In this document: one piece after another, positions 10,945-22,680 of the stretch
How positions within the stretch are numbered: the first letter of the stretch is position 1
How the letters are laid out: each line of letters opens with the position of its first letter
Assembly: GCA_015680685.1 (NCBI GenBank)
Contig: MNCI01011788.1
Span: forward strand, 8,120-72,119
DNA from: Gnetum montanum
Taxonomy: Eukaryota > Streptophyta > Gnetopsida > Gnetales > Gnetaceae
Length of the DNA stretch: 64,000 bases
Direction of reading: 5' to 3'
The notes under the pieces: generated by a model
What the model was told of the DNA's origin: nothing
What the model saw: the letters and a program-made list of their open reading frames with translations, nothing else
The model's database searches: none
Position numbers and translations under genes: made by a program

Positions 10945-11798
10945 TGATGAGTGGCTAGGTACCCCTACACTTAACCATACGAATACGAGCATTCATGCAC
11001 AATCCAGTCGAACTCTGCAAATGGACTAGTTGTGGTATCTAGATAGTTACACGTTGATCGCAGTTCGTTGTCTTCCCACATGGACTAGTATTCACTTATC
11101 ATGTATGGTTTAGTCCAAAGTGAGATGTATGATATGATTTCTAGCACTAGGCTACTCCTAGAAACAATGGAAAATAATCTTGATTAAACTAATAAGAAAT
11201 AGGAAATGAAGTCTAAGCTAACCTAAGTGCAATGAGCATTTGTCCTTAATCATCCATATGCATCTTGGACCTCATGTACTACTTCTGGAATTACCAAGCA
11301 CACATTACTTGAGCACTCCTAAATACGCTACTAGGTTTCCAAGTAGTTACACTTCAATGTTCATGGTTAAGTTGTACTCATTCTGCATTTAACAACAAGA
11401 ATAGCAAATGATGATAAGGAAATATGAACTAAGAAAATAATAAATAAAAATGAAAATTAAACAATTAAAAATTAAGTGAATGTTGTAATGATGGAGTAAT
11501 CTCGATCTTTATTGTCGATCATGTGTGTGCCATGTCACACTCGAATAAAGGTTTTGTAAAATTACAATTATTACAATATTGGCATGCACTAGGGAAAGGA
11601 CTAAAATGAATTGAAATTGGCAAAAAGACTCTACTCTAACACTTTTTGATTCCTCCCTTCTTGTGCACCCAAATGTGGTATTTATAGGCCTACATAGGAA
11701 TCACAATGTTTTGTATTTGATATTGTTATCCAAGTTGCGATATCGCGTATCCAATATCAAGGTTCTAATATCGAGGGCTAGCAAAACACGATTCATTA
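10945..11798 (-). repeat. Element B 3' LTR
   Basis: Left end TGATGAGTGGCTAGGTACCC, right end decayed TCATTA. TATA box on the minus strand (CCTATAAATACC near 11678-11689). The U3 part (11700-11790) carries repeated ATATCG/GATATTG motifs. Confidence 0.9.
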
Positions 11799-12674
11799 TA
11801 CCCCCATGATTGAATAACAACTCATCCTTGAGTCATACAAAATGAGAACGAGTTCAACTGGTTACACAGTGGATAGGTATGGGATTATTAACTAACTAGG
11901 AATTACTAATGCTGTAGTGTGGACTTGAACAAAACAAAATTGGGACACAGACACATAATTTACAAAAAAAAAAAAATTGCTGGAACTCATGTGGTTCTTG
12001 GCGGTGGTGGCTCCTCCATGGGTCTCTTCCCCTTATCTTATGTTCCAAGCTTTAGAGATGGATGTCTCTGAAGGAGTGCCTAAATATTTTCTTCTTTGGT
12101 TCGAGGATCCTACATCGTCCATGCTGATGCTCCAATGTTTGATGTACTTGGCACCTCCCATGGACATGATAGTTTTAGAAACATCTGATTGGCCTTGATA
12201 TCGTTATCTAGGCTACAATATCGTGTACCCAATATCGAGGATCCGATATTGGGGCCTGACAAAACACAATTCATCATACCCCCATGACTGAATAACAACT
12301 CATCCTCGAGTCAGACAAAATAAGAACGAGTTTGATTGGTTACATAGTGGATAGGTATGGGATTATTAACTAACTAGGAATTACTCATGCTGTAGTGTGG
12401 AATTGAACAAAACAAAATTAGAACATAGACACAGAATTTACAAAAAATAAAATTTGTTGGAACTCATGTGATTCTTGGTGGTGGTAGCTCCTCCATGGGT
12501 CTCTTCCCCTTATCTTATGTTCCAAGATTTAGAAATGGATGTCTCTAAAGGAGTGCCTGGAGCTTTTCTTCTTTGGTTCGGGGATCTTGCATCATCCATG
12601 CTAATGCTCCAATGTTTCATGAAGTCGGCACCTCCCATGGACATGGCAGTTGCGGAAACATCTGATTAGCCTTG
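11719..12674. repeat. 478-bp tandem duplication spanning U3 edge, polypurine tract and internal 3' sequence
   Basis: Two head-to-tail copies: about 11719-12196 and 12197-12674. Landmarks repeat with a constant 478-bp offset, for example CCCCC of the polypurine tract at 11801 and 12279. Each copy includes about 75 bp of LTR U3, the tract and about 390 bp of internal sequence (AACTCATGTGGTTCTTGG, CTCCTCCATGGGTCTCTTCC, CACCTCCCATGGACATG). Substitutions between copies are scattered, so the event is old. Result: element B has two polypurine tracts each followed by LTR-edge sequence, the inner one being a truncated LTR. Confidence 0.9.
11799..11811 (-). promoter_or_regulatory. Element B polypurine tract (outer copy)
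   Basis: In sense ATCATGGGGGTA precedes the LTR edge. The inner copy produced by the tandem duplication lies at 12277-12289 with AGTCATGGGGGTA followed by TGATGAATTG. Confidence 0.8.
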
Positions 12675-12689
12675 ACATACCAAGCTACA

Positions 12690-15266
12690 AATAGCCATCA
12701 TTCCTTTTCATAGTCTCTAGCTTTATCTTTGTATTCTTGGTAGTCTATGAGCCATCAAGCCAAATTTGTTGCAACATACTTCTATCCTTGGTAGTTGGTT
12801 TTGACCACCTCTAATTCAGAATTTTCCACTTCTAATTTTTGCAGCATCTTCTCATGTTTAGCAAATTATGTTTCATACTTTTTGTAGGTGGTTGCTACCT
12901 ACTTTTCCAATTATATTCTTGGGCATCCTACTGTCAACATGGCCAAGTTGGTATACCACAAGTTTGCCAACACCATGTACTCTATAAGATCTTATATCTA
13001 CATGTCCCAGTTTTTTAGTTTAGCTTGGTGGGCGAAGGCATAAGTATCCAATATGGCCTGCCAATGAGTGTTCTGAGCACTGAGTGAGTTAATATGGACT
13101 TTGGTCATATGTATCTCTTTCTCAATCACTTGCTTGTACATCCCCACTTGATCTCTAAAATGTTCTTTAAGTTTTTCATGTTACTTGGCCTCATTCTACC
13201 ACATGCTTATTACAATCACTATCTTTTGATAGATCATGCATACCTCCTCCATTGATAGGGTTCAATTTTCTTTGGTCAAGCGATTCATATATCAATTGAC
13301 CCTTATTAATTATTCTTGTAATTGCTGAAAATTTTCTTTGAGACACTCCTTTTTTTTTCTACTATGGTCAACCAGAGATTTTTGGCGGCAAAGCATTTAT
13401 TTTCTTCTTGTGAGGCCTTGAGTGCTTTGGCATGTGCATACGTTTGAGCTTGTGCCTTAGAAGCATCCCAATCAGCCTTCTCTTTTTCTCAGCCACTTTT
13501 TTATTCTCCTCCAGCAATTTATTTAGCTGATCTATCCAAAAGGATTCTAGCTAGTCTACAGGGATGAATTGGGATGGATCCTACTATGCAGCTTGCAGGG
13601 TGACGAGCTTTTCTTGAAGTCTTTCTAACTCCTCCTCTGCATGCTTAGCCCTAACCTCTACCATGACTAGTTTCCCTTTTGTAAATATGAGGTCTAACTG
13701 AGTTGCTATGACATCTTGAGGGATGTCAAATAGGGATGTCATCACTTGTCCTATAAACAGCAACCAATCTAGAACATCCTCATGATCCACAGAAGTCATT
13801 AAGGGCCTAACCAAAGTTTAAGCATCACGTGCTCCTGTAAAATCTACTGATGGCACAACATGGACATTAAATAATTCTTTGATGTGGTCTTTGATCACTT
13901 CTACTACTCCCACTACATCTTGGTGCTATATGACCACTACTATGATGCCTTTACTAGTTTCTAATTACACCTGAAAGGATGCAGCATTTCTAGAGATCTA
14001 TTGTAACCAGTGTGATTCCCCTCCTTCTATTTGGATAGACACCTTGCCTCATGTATGATCAATTAAGACCATGGGTTGTATAGCATCATTGATAACCATG
14101 AAGAGATTAGCTTCATCACGGCTTCTCCAACTAACAATTTTAGCGATGGACTTGAGATGGCTCATTGATGGTCGATAGTCCTGCAGTGGCGGTGGTGGTG
14201 GTTGGTCTTGTTGGCCTGTAAGTTGTTTGTTGGGCCCTACTTTCTATTGTTGACTGGGCCTTGTGCTTGGAAGTTGGCAAGGCCCTCTAGTTTGAGGTGT
14301 AGTGGGCCCCACTGTCTATTCTTGCTTAGGCTCCAATGTCTCACTAGCACTTTTCCTTAGGGTTGGTGGCTTCAATAATTCAGTGAATGAAGCATTTTGG
14401 TCCTTTTTTGGGACATCATTGGTGTACCCTAGAATTTTAGCATGCTGACATAGCTTCTTGATGAGACAAGGGAAGGGCAATGTGAACTTTCTCATCTTAT
14501 GTTCTTCAGACCACCTCAAAATTTCTATAAGATATAGATGGGGTAGGTTGGCATTAACCTTTCCCATCAAGATGGAACTTCCTCTAACTACATATATGGA
14601 AATTTTCTTTAAACCTTTTTTTGGGAAAATGTGATATGTGCCGATTTTGAAGTAGATTCTCTCTTCAAGTCTAAGCTCTTCATATGCTTCATCTTTCTTA
14701 TCGTATGCCCTTTTCAACCATATCTTTCATGCATTAGCATTGGAACAAGTGAACAAGTGGGCAACCTTTAACCCTATATTCAGAAGATTTAGAACTTCTG
14801 AAATGGATTTGGTAGAAAAATCAATAGAAATACCACCAATATCAATGGTGGTACCTTCTTCTTTGTTGTGCCAAAATTAGTACATCTCTCCTAGGTATCA
14901 ATCACCACTTTTAGAGAGAATAGGCCATAATGGAGATCCTTTAAGTTGGTCTTTGAATGCCTTAGGGGAAAATTTAATGAAAGGTCCAAAATTGAGTTCC
15001 ACAATCACAGCTACTAACGTGGACCTTTCACAAATTTCCTAAACATATTTTGGAGATAACGTTAGATGTTGCCCATGTTCAGGTGTCATACTGTCTACAC
15101 CTTTAGCATGCCCCGATTGCACAGTAATAGGAGGTTCCTGATGAATGCTGAATGATTATTCCTCTTGCTCTATATGTTCTTCAGAAAGTGCTTGGGCTTT
15201 GCCTCTCCTTGGCCATTTGGATGCACCCTAAGAGGATCCTCCTTGCTATCCTCTTTTAGGAGCCAT
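12690..15266 (-). pseudogene. Element B second ORF (aORF), best-preserved copy
   Basis: The minus-strand reading starts at an ATG at 15264-15266 (MAPKRG) and runs with a handful of stops for about 800 codons. Parts in order: a basic Ser/Lys/Arg N-terminus; a globular part at 14960-14317 including a 133-codon open stretch with LRLEERIYFKIGTYHIFPKK and a TLPFPCLIKKL motif; a Pro-rich linker (QQDQPPPPPLQ near 14190); a second globular part; and a C-terminal coiled coil (HAEEELERLQEKLVTLQ at about 13640, then NKKVAEKEKADWDASKAQAQ near 13450). The position after pol and the LPFPxLI-type motif recall putative plant transposon/Athila-type proteins, but I do not recognise the product. It retains long frames although the element has no pol. 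Confidence 0.6.
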
Positions 15267-15585
15267 CTGCAATCACACGAGACTGATTATCAATAAGGCT
15301 TATTTATGAAATTAGATTAATACCTTACTCTTTCTCCTTAATATATTCATTTCTTGCTTAGTGTAATTTAGAGTTAAATATTTTCACAAAAATCCCTCCT
15401 AAAGGTTTTGATGTTGGACCCAAATTTGATTAGGTGACTCCAAAAAATAAGTTTCATGGTCTAGGTGAAGAAATAAAATTAATTTGGCAAAATTCTCTCT
15501 TTTTTTATTATTTTTTAAGATCACTTACCCTTGATAATATCCTTCAGGCAATGATGAATTTTGAAAAACCTACATGTAACTTGAT

Positions 15586-15655
15586 GCGTACCCTTCCCCC
15601 ACGACTAAGTAAAACACTCCGGGTTTAAGTTTGATCGGAACGAGAATTGGAGTGT
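15586..15655 (-). promoter_or_regulatory. Extra polypurine-tract-like block in element B
   Basis: In sense CTCGTTCCGATC...TTACTTAGTCGTGGGGGAAGGGTACG resembles the pre-tract block before the 3' LTR (CTCGTTCTTATT...TCAGTCATGGGGGTATGATG). It lies between the internal TATA-like module and the aORF start. Not followed by LTR sequence. Function unknown. Confidence 0.4.
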
Positions 15656-15769
15656 TAATGAATAATTTATAGATGTTTGATTGATAGGTGCACAAGCTAG
15701 AAAATTCATGGAAGAAAATTTCAACAACTCCCCTCACATGAATAGTGAAAATGACATTGACATGCACAA

Positions 15770-15880
15770 GGGGGTCCATATATATAGTAGTTATAGATGC
15801 AATATCGCATACCCAATAGTGCGGACCCGATATCGCATCGGACTTGATATCAAGTACCCAATATTGTGACCTTTTGAAAA
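15770..15880 (-). promoter_or_regulatory. Internal U3-like promoter module before the element B aORF
   Basis: TATATATAG at 15779-15787 is followed (upstream in sense) by AATATCGCATACCC, CCGATATCGCATCGG, TTGATATCAAGTACCCAATATTG (15795-15870). These are the ATATCG-type motifs of B's own LTR U3 (for example GATATCGCATACCTAATATC at 20348 on). Element A has the equivalent module at 8140-8250 with its own CATCGATG-type motifs. No LTR ends flank it. It would be placed to drive the aORF about 500 bp downstream. Confidence 0.55.
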
Positions 15881-17300
15881 TAGGATACTTGGAAAAATTG
15901 ATGAATTTTTGAAGTTCCAAGGTCAAAAAATGAAGGATTTAAGGTTAAATTGATAGATCTAGGATAGTGTCAAAGAGACCTAAAGGCACCAAAAGTGTAG
16001 TAAAGTGGAATTTAACAATGAAATTCATGAATAGAATGAGGAAAAAGGACATGTTGTGGTGCATAGGAACGTTGAAATTTAAAATAATGATAAAGAAAAA
16101 GATTATTGTAGCAATGCAATACTTGGAGGGTGTAAGATGATGTGGTGATGTGCAAAGAGTGCAAATTACAAAAGTTACGCAAGTGGGTCCTCCCCAAAGC
16201 AAGTTCCTACCTATCATGCCCTTACGTAACCACACCTGAAAATGTTCATATGCACTAAAAGGGTTACATGAAATTCGCACTACTGCAACAAAACACACAC
16301 ATGTAGATACCACTATGATGAGGTATGAATTCTATGCTATACAAGACACTAGTCAAAAATACATGAATAGGGAGATGAGGTGAATTGTAGAAGGGATTAC
16401 AGAGATTGGGACATGAGGTAACTACCCTGGGCACAGTGAAGCCTGAGTGTAGGGCATGATTAATGTGTCATTAGCTCATCACTCCAAAATCAAGACTAAG
16501 TCCATTCTTCTGATCAGTGACATCACATTGTTTCATTCAATGATGGACAACCATAAGAGCACCATGATGGCAAGGTGTATGATCACTTGGCATTTTTTCC
16601 AAGGGATGAGTGTTTTGGAATTGCTTGGCAGCATGTTTGCTTTTTCTTTTAGCTACTTTGGCACTTTGTCATTTCCAATAGTGAACTGGAGAAGCTTCCA
16701 ACCTTCAGGCATGGGTGCATGTCTTTTGGATGGAACCCCAAGAATAGCATTGAGTTTCCTTGTTTAGTGCCTTTATTACTCTTACTCCCATTTTTCGTTA
16801 GATCTACAAGGATCTTAGTACAACCAAGCTTTATAATATCACCTACAGATATCACCAAAGAGAATCCACAAGTCCCCTTGATGTCACACCCTAGCCATTC
16901 CCTCCTAGTCCATCATTTTTTGCTATGGGCATAATGAGCACAAAATTACTTTGATTTTTAATGATGACAAGAATACCATCATTCCCAGAGTAGAACCTCA
17001 TATTAATAAAATGAGTGGGTGGATGTTGTGGGCTCATTTTCCAAATAAGTAATCACCGAGGACTTGATAGCATAGAACAATACCTCAACTGACAAGTCAC
17101 ATGAGTGTTTTATTCATAGATGAGATTAATCATAAAAAGATAAAACAACAAATTAAAAATGAAAAATTGGAAAACAAAAAATTGTAAAGTCAGAGAAAAG
17201 GAAAAAAATTTACTAATTCTGCTTGTTAGAATGGAGTATAACCTCCATAACTAGACTTTTAAGCATGACTAGAATTAATAAATGGAAAATGTGGATCCAT
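15881..17300 (-). other. Element B conserved untranslated block
   Basis: Shares ordered segments with A, C and D: GTGGGTCCTCCCCAAAGCAAG (16181 on), GATGTCACACCCTAGCCATTCCC (16879 on), GGGTGGATGTTGTGGGCTCA (17015 on), an A-rich tract (17130-17210) and a tract resembling the polypurine site at 17239-17256. The CTTAGTTAGAGGGGTTCC segment of A, C and D was not found here. No shared ORF. Confidence 0.55.
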
Positions 17301-17449
17301 GCATGTGGGAAATATTAGAGCTTGGTCATATCCAAACCACTGGGTATCTTTTGATATGGTGGTAGGAATGTACCCAAATTAGGGTTCACACACTTGATTA
17401 AAGTATGCATAGTGATGCAAATTATAAGATGTGGTTAAGTGATAAGGAG

Positions 17450-19420
17450 TTGACCCATTATGGCACCCGTGACTATAAGTTGGTATGCAAGGATCAATAT
17501 GTCTTCCTATGTGGTTATATTCATTAGGCTACATGGTTGTTGGAGTGTTAATTGATGGCCCTGATAAGGTAACAGGAGGCGTTGAGTTTCAGAGAGAAGA
17601 TGCATCACAACACTGGAGTTGTCCTGAGTTAGTGGATGTAGTGGTTTCAGAACCATGCAATCTCTTTCTTCAGTCATGTCTAAAGAAAGGATGGTTTCAA
17701 CATTGTGGAGGACCTCCACTACTATTGACAGTAGCATCACAAGTAATGTTTGTGGGTTGGTGATGTGGTACAAAACCTTTTGGCACAACTGGCAGTGATG
17801 TAGAAGGAGGTGGATGATGAGAATATTGAGGGTGAGGAGAATTGCAAGGAACATGAGGTGGTGATTTTGTTGGAGAGGACATAGGTTGATAGTACTCAAG
17901 AGAATGATAACAATGTGGTGAGATAGAAGATGTTGACATAGTTGGAGAAATGAGATGCTGAACATAATAAGCACTTGGGTTGGGATGGTATGAAGGGTGT
18001 GACCAGTTTGACGATGGCCTCCCCCAGGACTAGGGTTTTTGCCACTATGGTTGAACTTGGTATTTCTATACAAAATATGGATGTAAAATCCCCCACCCCC
18101 CTCCCCCAATGCTCATGTAAATGTGACAATATTGGGCATTGGCCTTTTGGGTGATCATATAGGCAAACGTCACATTGATACAGGTGGTTCGCAGCTGAGC
18201 CCTTATTTTCTTGAATCCTTCTTTTTGACTATTGCATGGTGTCCTATCCTGTTTCTCGGTTTGTCATGGTTCCACCTCTAATAATGTTGGCATATTCTTT
18301 GTATTTTTCCTATACCCATTTCTTTATCTTATTAATCTTTGCCTCAATTTCATCTAGTGATTGTAGTATTGGCAAAGACGATTCCACTTCCTTGAGATGA
18401 GTTGATTTCTCCTCTTTATGATCATGGAATTTTTCTATTTTGAGATTTCATTCCTATTAAGAGCTTTTAACATTCTCCCATTTAGCTATTTCTCCTTCTT
18501 CGTTTGCTACCCGCTTAATAAGTTCTTGGAATTGATGGGTTTGTAGCTGATATAGTTGACCTGGGGCATACATCCCTAAGGTCTCCCTTGTTTCGTTATG
18601 GAGCCCTTCCATGATGTGATACATTAGCCTTTCCTCAGAGAACCCATGGCCTAGGCATTTGTTTAATAATGAAAAATATCTTTCTAAGGCCATGTCTAAG
18701 GGTTCATGTTTCCCTTGTTTCCACTCTTATATTTTCCTCCTCAAGACTGACACTCTTGCATAGGTTTGATATCTTTCATTGAATAGATCTATCATTGTTA
18801 GCCAACGTCGAATTAAGTTTGGTTTGAAGAACCTGCACCATATTTTTGCTTGGCCAATGAGTGTCTTAGGAAAGAGCTTAAGTTTTTTCCTTTCATTATC
18901 AATGTTGTTCCATGCACAAGCATCGTAGAAGGCTTGCAAATGATGTTGCAGATCTAAATCATAGCCTCCTAAAAATTTGGGAAAGTTATTTAAATCAATC
19001 CTGGGTAGATGAATTTCCTTTGGATGCCTATAGGATATTCGAATAGCCTCTTGTATATGCATTAGGCTCTTAGTGTCTAGTAGGGATTCATCGTCACTAG
19101 GTAGGTTATGAATTTGTGAGTCAAGAAGATGTTGTCTTTGTTCATGTTGACGTTCTTGACTTTGTCTATGGGATCAACTTTTATTTCTACATCAACCCCT
19201 TGAAAAATGATCATCCGTGTCATGACCTAACATCAAAGGAATGTCAGAGTTTGATGACAAGAGTCCTTGAATACCATTGGGATGTTCATGAACATAGGAG
19301 ATCCCTACATAAGATTGAGTACTCCAAAATTTATCTTCATCATCATATAATTTATTGGTTCTCCAATAAATTGCCTTACTAGTTGTTGCATTATCATAGT
19401 CTTGTGAGAGAAACATCGTT
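17450..19420 (-). pseudogene. gag: Element B gag, nearly open
   Basis: Minus-strand translation from the ATG at 19416. An N-terminal part (to 19192, then a frameshift) is followed by the capsid-like Gag domain at 19062-18457, about 200 codons with one stop. It contains FPKFLGGYDLDLQHHLQAFY, IWCRFFKPNLIRRWLTMIDL, then LNKCLGHGFSEERLMYHIME and LHNETRETLGMYAPGQLYQL, the usual retrotransposon Gag layout. A 13-residue zinc knuckle CDVCLYDHPKGQC is at 18136-18174, spaced C-x2-C-x3-H-x4-C. A Pro/His/Ser-rich tail follows (17940-17697). Gag packages the element RNA; B would need pol in trans. Stops show this copy is dead. Confidence 0.8.
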
Positions 19421-19530
19421 GTGAATTTGTGTATGAATTATTTGCAATTACTGTCTTTCTAAAAGATATATCGTCAAGGCTTCGTTACAAAAATCTTAGA
19501 TGATGTAACTAATCTAAATAACTAGCATAG

Positions 19531-19548
19531 TCCTTGACAACGGTGCCA
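19531..19548 (-). promoter_or_regulatory. Element B primer binding site (tRNA-Asp type)
   Basis: In sense TGGCACCGTTGTCAAGGA, one base inside the 5' LTR. It matches the complement of the 3' end of plant tRNA-Asp (TGGCGCCGTTGCCGG) with transitions only in the first 15 positions. Athila and Tat elements commonly use tRNA-Asp. Confidence 0.75.
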
Positions 19549-19549
19549 A

Positions 19550-20408
19550 TGATGAGTGGCTAGGTACCCCTACACTTAACCATACGAATATAAGCATTCA
19601 CACATGATTTGATTGAACTTTGTAGATAGACTAGTTGTGGTATCTAGATAGTTACACATTGATCACAATTTGTTTTCTTTCCACTTAGACTAGTATTCAC
19701 TTATCATGTATGGCTTAGTCCAGAGTGAGGTGTATGATATGATTTCTAACACTAGGCTACTCCTAGAGATAATGGAAAATAATCTTGATTAAACTAATAA
19801 GCAATAGGAAATGAAGTCTAAGCTAATCTAAGTAAAATGTGCATCCATCCTTAATCATCTGTACGCATCTTGGACCTCATGTACTACTTCTATACTTACC
19901 AAGCGCACATTACTTGAGCACTCCTAAATACCCTACTAAGTTTCTAAGTAGTTATACTTCAATGTTCATGGTTAAGTTGTACTCATTCTACATTTAATAG
20001 CAGGAATAGTAAATGATAGTAAAGAAATATGAACTCAGAAAATAATAAATAAAAATGACAATTAAACATTTAAAAACTAAGTAAATGTTGTAATGATGGA
20101 GTAATCTCGATCTTTATTATTGATCATGTGCATGTCCAAATACGTCACACTCAAATAAAGGTTCCATACAATTACAATCATCACACTACAGGCATGCACT
20201 GGGGAAAGAACTAAAATGAATTAAAACTGGCAAAAAGACTCTACTCTAACACTTTCTGACTCATCCCTTCCTGTGCACCTAAATGTGGTATTTATAGGCC
20301 TACACAGGAATCATGATATCATGTATTTGATATCATTATCCAGGTTGTGATATCGCATACCTAATATCAAGGATCTAATATTGAGGCTTTGAAAAAGACA
20401 ATTCATCA
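19550..20408 (-). repeat. Element B 5' LTR
   Basis: Ends TGATGAG and TCATCA. TATA on the minus strand near 20285-20296 (CCTATAAATACC). U3 at 20310-20400 with repeated GATATC/ATATCG motifs. Right flank GAAAA repeats the left target site. Confidence 0.9.
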
Positions 20409-20413
20409 GAAAA

Positions 20414-22675
20414 TAAGAGAGGAATTCATCTTACTAATTAGGATCTACAAGATCTTGAACTTCAATAGCTGTTGTAAAGAGGAATTCATTTAGAAATTAA
20501 TCAAATAAAGTTCCCTCATTCTCTTTTCTATTCTATTGTAACCAAGACAAGTGATCAATGACGTTCTTAGTTTACTTTTTTTCCATTATAGTAAGATTAA
20601 ACTCCTATAGAATCACTAGCCACCATGTGACATGGGGGCTCACCACTGGTTTATTCATTAGGAACCTAATGGCACTCTAGTCCATGTGAATAAAGATCTA
20701 ATATCCAAGCACATAATTCTTGAATTTCTCTAAGGCATACACCATTGCCATGAGCTCCTTCTCTATGGTGGTGTAGTTTAATTGTGCCCCCCACAATACT
20801 TCTACTTGCACAATGGATGTAATAAGGATATTTTTGATCATTTAATAATTTAATCACGATCTCTAATGTATAATTGGATGCATTTGTCATGATGTGGAAG
20901 GGTTTGACTCAATCTGGAGCATGTAGAATGGGGGTTCCTATGAGCTTTTAATTTAACTGTTGGAATGCTAACTTGCATTCCTTATTCTAGTTGAAGGGTG
21001 CATTCTTCTTTATTAGCTCTACTAATGGCTTAGCAATTCTTGAGAAGTTCTTAATAAAGCATCAATAATAACTAGTATGTCTAAGGAATGACCTTACATC
21101 TATTTCCATTTTAGGCTATTGGGTGATTCCTTGGATAACTTGTGCCTTTTTTGGGTCTACCTCGATACTTTTTTTCAAATATGGTATCCCAAAGCTATCC
21201 CCTCTTGGAACATCATGTGGCTTTTCTACTAGTTGAGCTTCAAATAAGTCTCCATGCATCATTGAAGCACTTGCTCAAGATGGTATAAGGCTTGCTCAAA
21301 TATGGTACCATAGGTAGAAAAGTCATACATGAAGACTTCTACCCCACTACCAATCTACTATTGAAAGATGCTAAGCACTAAGTATTGAAAAGTAGTAGGA
21401 GTATTGCACAAATCAAAGGACATATTTCTATATGCAAAAGTCCCCAAGGGACTTGTGAACATTGTTTTGGCCTAGTTCTTTGGTATGATTTGAATCTAGT
21501 TATAGCCACTATAACTATCTAGAAAGTTGTAATAGCAATGTCTTACGATGGTATACAGTACTTGGTCAACAAATGGAAACAAAAAATGATCTTTAAAGGT
21601 TTCTATGTTTAACAGCATAAAATATATGCAAAGTCTTCACTTCCCTCCTTTCGTAGCTACAATTATGAGTGGGCTAACCCATTCATTATCTACAATTGAA
21701 TATATGAACCTAGCCTTAAGAAGTTGTTCTACTTCTTCCTTGACAACTTGGTTAAGTATTGGGTTCAACCTTTTCTATGATTACCTCTTTGGCTTAATGG
21801 AAGAGTCCATGTAGATGTTGTATAGACATATCAGTGGATCTATCCGTGTTAGTTCATGATATGTTGAGGAAAATACGATTGGCCATTTGTTCATCACCTT
21901 TAGTAACTTCTTTTTCTGATCTTGAGTAAGGTTGACATTAATGATTACTAGCTTACCATTGTTAAGGAAATCATATTCTAGTGTTGCTAGTATAGCTTTT
22001 AGTTTTAAGGGCTCCTACTTGAAGTGATCTCAGATTTTCAACTCTCTCCAATCCATTTCATTCTATGTGTGGAGGAGTTGACTATGGAGTTGCTCCATTT
22101 CATACATATTCTTAATGTAGGTACTTATGAGGCTTTACAATAGTTCCATGTATATTGTGCATTTAGTTTGATATTCTGATGTTAGCCACTAGACACCTTC
22201 CTTCTTTGTGACAGCATACAAGAACTTTTGAATGCTTGCTATTTTAGCATATTGGTTGCATGCTTAGAGAGATGTACCTTTGATTGTCCATATTCTCTAC
22301 ACACAAAGGCACAATGTATCATTGTATGAAATGCACAAAACTCTCTTTTTCTTCATTTTTCCAAATTCATTTTATTTGGAGATTTCCAAGGAAAGGTCTT
22401 TAATCCTCATCTTGGCATCTATGGTACTTAGCCAAGCCCTTTCCATAATGATAGGGAAGTCCCCCTTATAATTATCAACATGGATTATTAGAAAATCTTC
22501 AAGATAGAACCACACATAAACAATGGTCATGATGTCCTCCACTAGCTTCAAAGAACCAATGATGGACTAAACCATAAGCTTTAGTCTGATATTTTTATTT
22601 TTTTGAAAGGAGGCATGTTCCAGGTCTTGTACATTTCTTGGGAGATAAAGTTTACCCTAAAACTTAAATTCAACA
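20414..22675 (-). pseudogene. pol: Element A protease, reverse transcriptase and RNase H, decayed
   Basis: Minus-strand reading right to left. Protease C-terminal part at about 22560-22370 (YLEDFLIIHVDNYKGDFPII, IKDLSLEISK), then RT with motifs degraded by many stops (KPHDVPRGDSFGIPYLKKSI near 21200, FIKNFSRIAKPLVELIKKNA near 21030), then RNase H at 20890-20666 (ASNYTLEIVIKLLNDQKYPY, REIQELCAWILDLYSHGLEC). The order protease-RT-RNase H is normal for Ty3/Gypsy pol. The right side is cut by element C, the left side by element B; integrase resumes at 10939. Not functional. Confidence 0.75.
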
Positions 22676-22680
22676 AAGCC

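Larger units (their letters stand above)
10945..20408 (-). mobile_element. Element B: gag + aORF Ty3/Gypsy element lacking pol
   Basis: The LTRs (10945-11798 and 19550-20408) look about nine-tenths identical by eye over the first 280 bp, with mostly transitions, and are flanked by an exact GAAAA duplication. Primer site at 19531-19548 and polypurine tract at 11799-11811 set the minus orientation. Inside are gag (19420-17450), the untranslated block (17300-15880), a U3/TATA-like module, the aORF (15266-about 12690) and a 478-bp tandem duplication next to the 3' LTR. No protease, RT, RNase H or integrase motif occurs between gag and the untranslated block. It is therefore non-autonomous. Its gag has the fewest stops of the four, so it may be the youngest. 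Confidence 0.9.

Noticed and set aside
17507-18109. 200-codon minus-strand ORF as a gene
   Set aside because: It overlaps the Gag tail of element B in another frame; the frame with the zinc knuckle and Pro/His-rich tail fits the family better.
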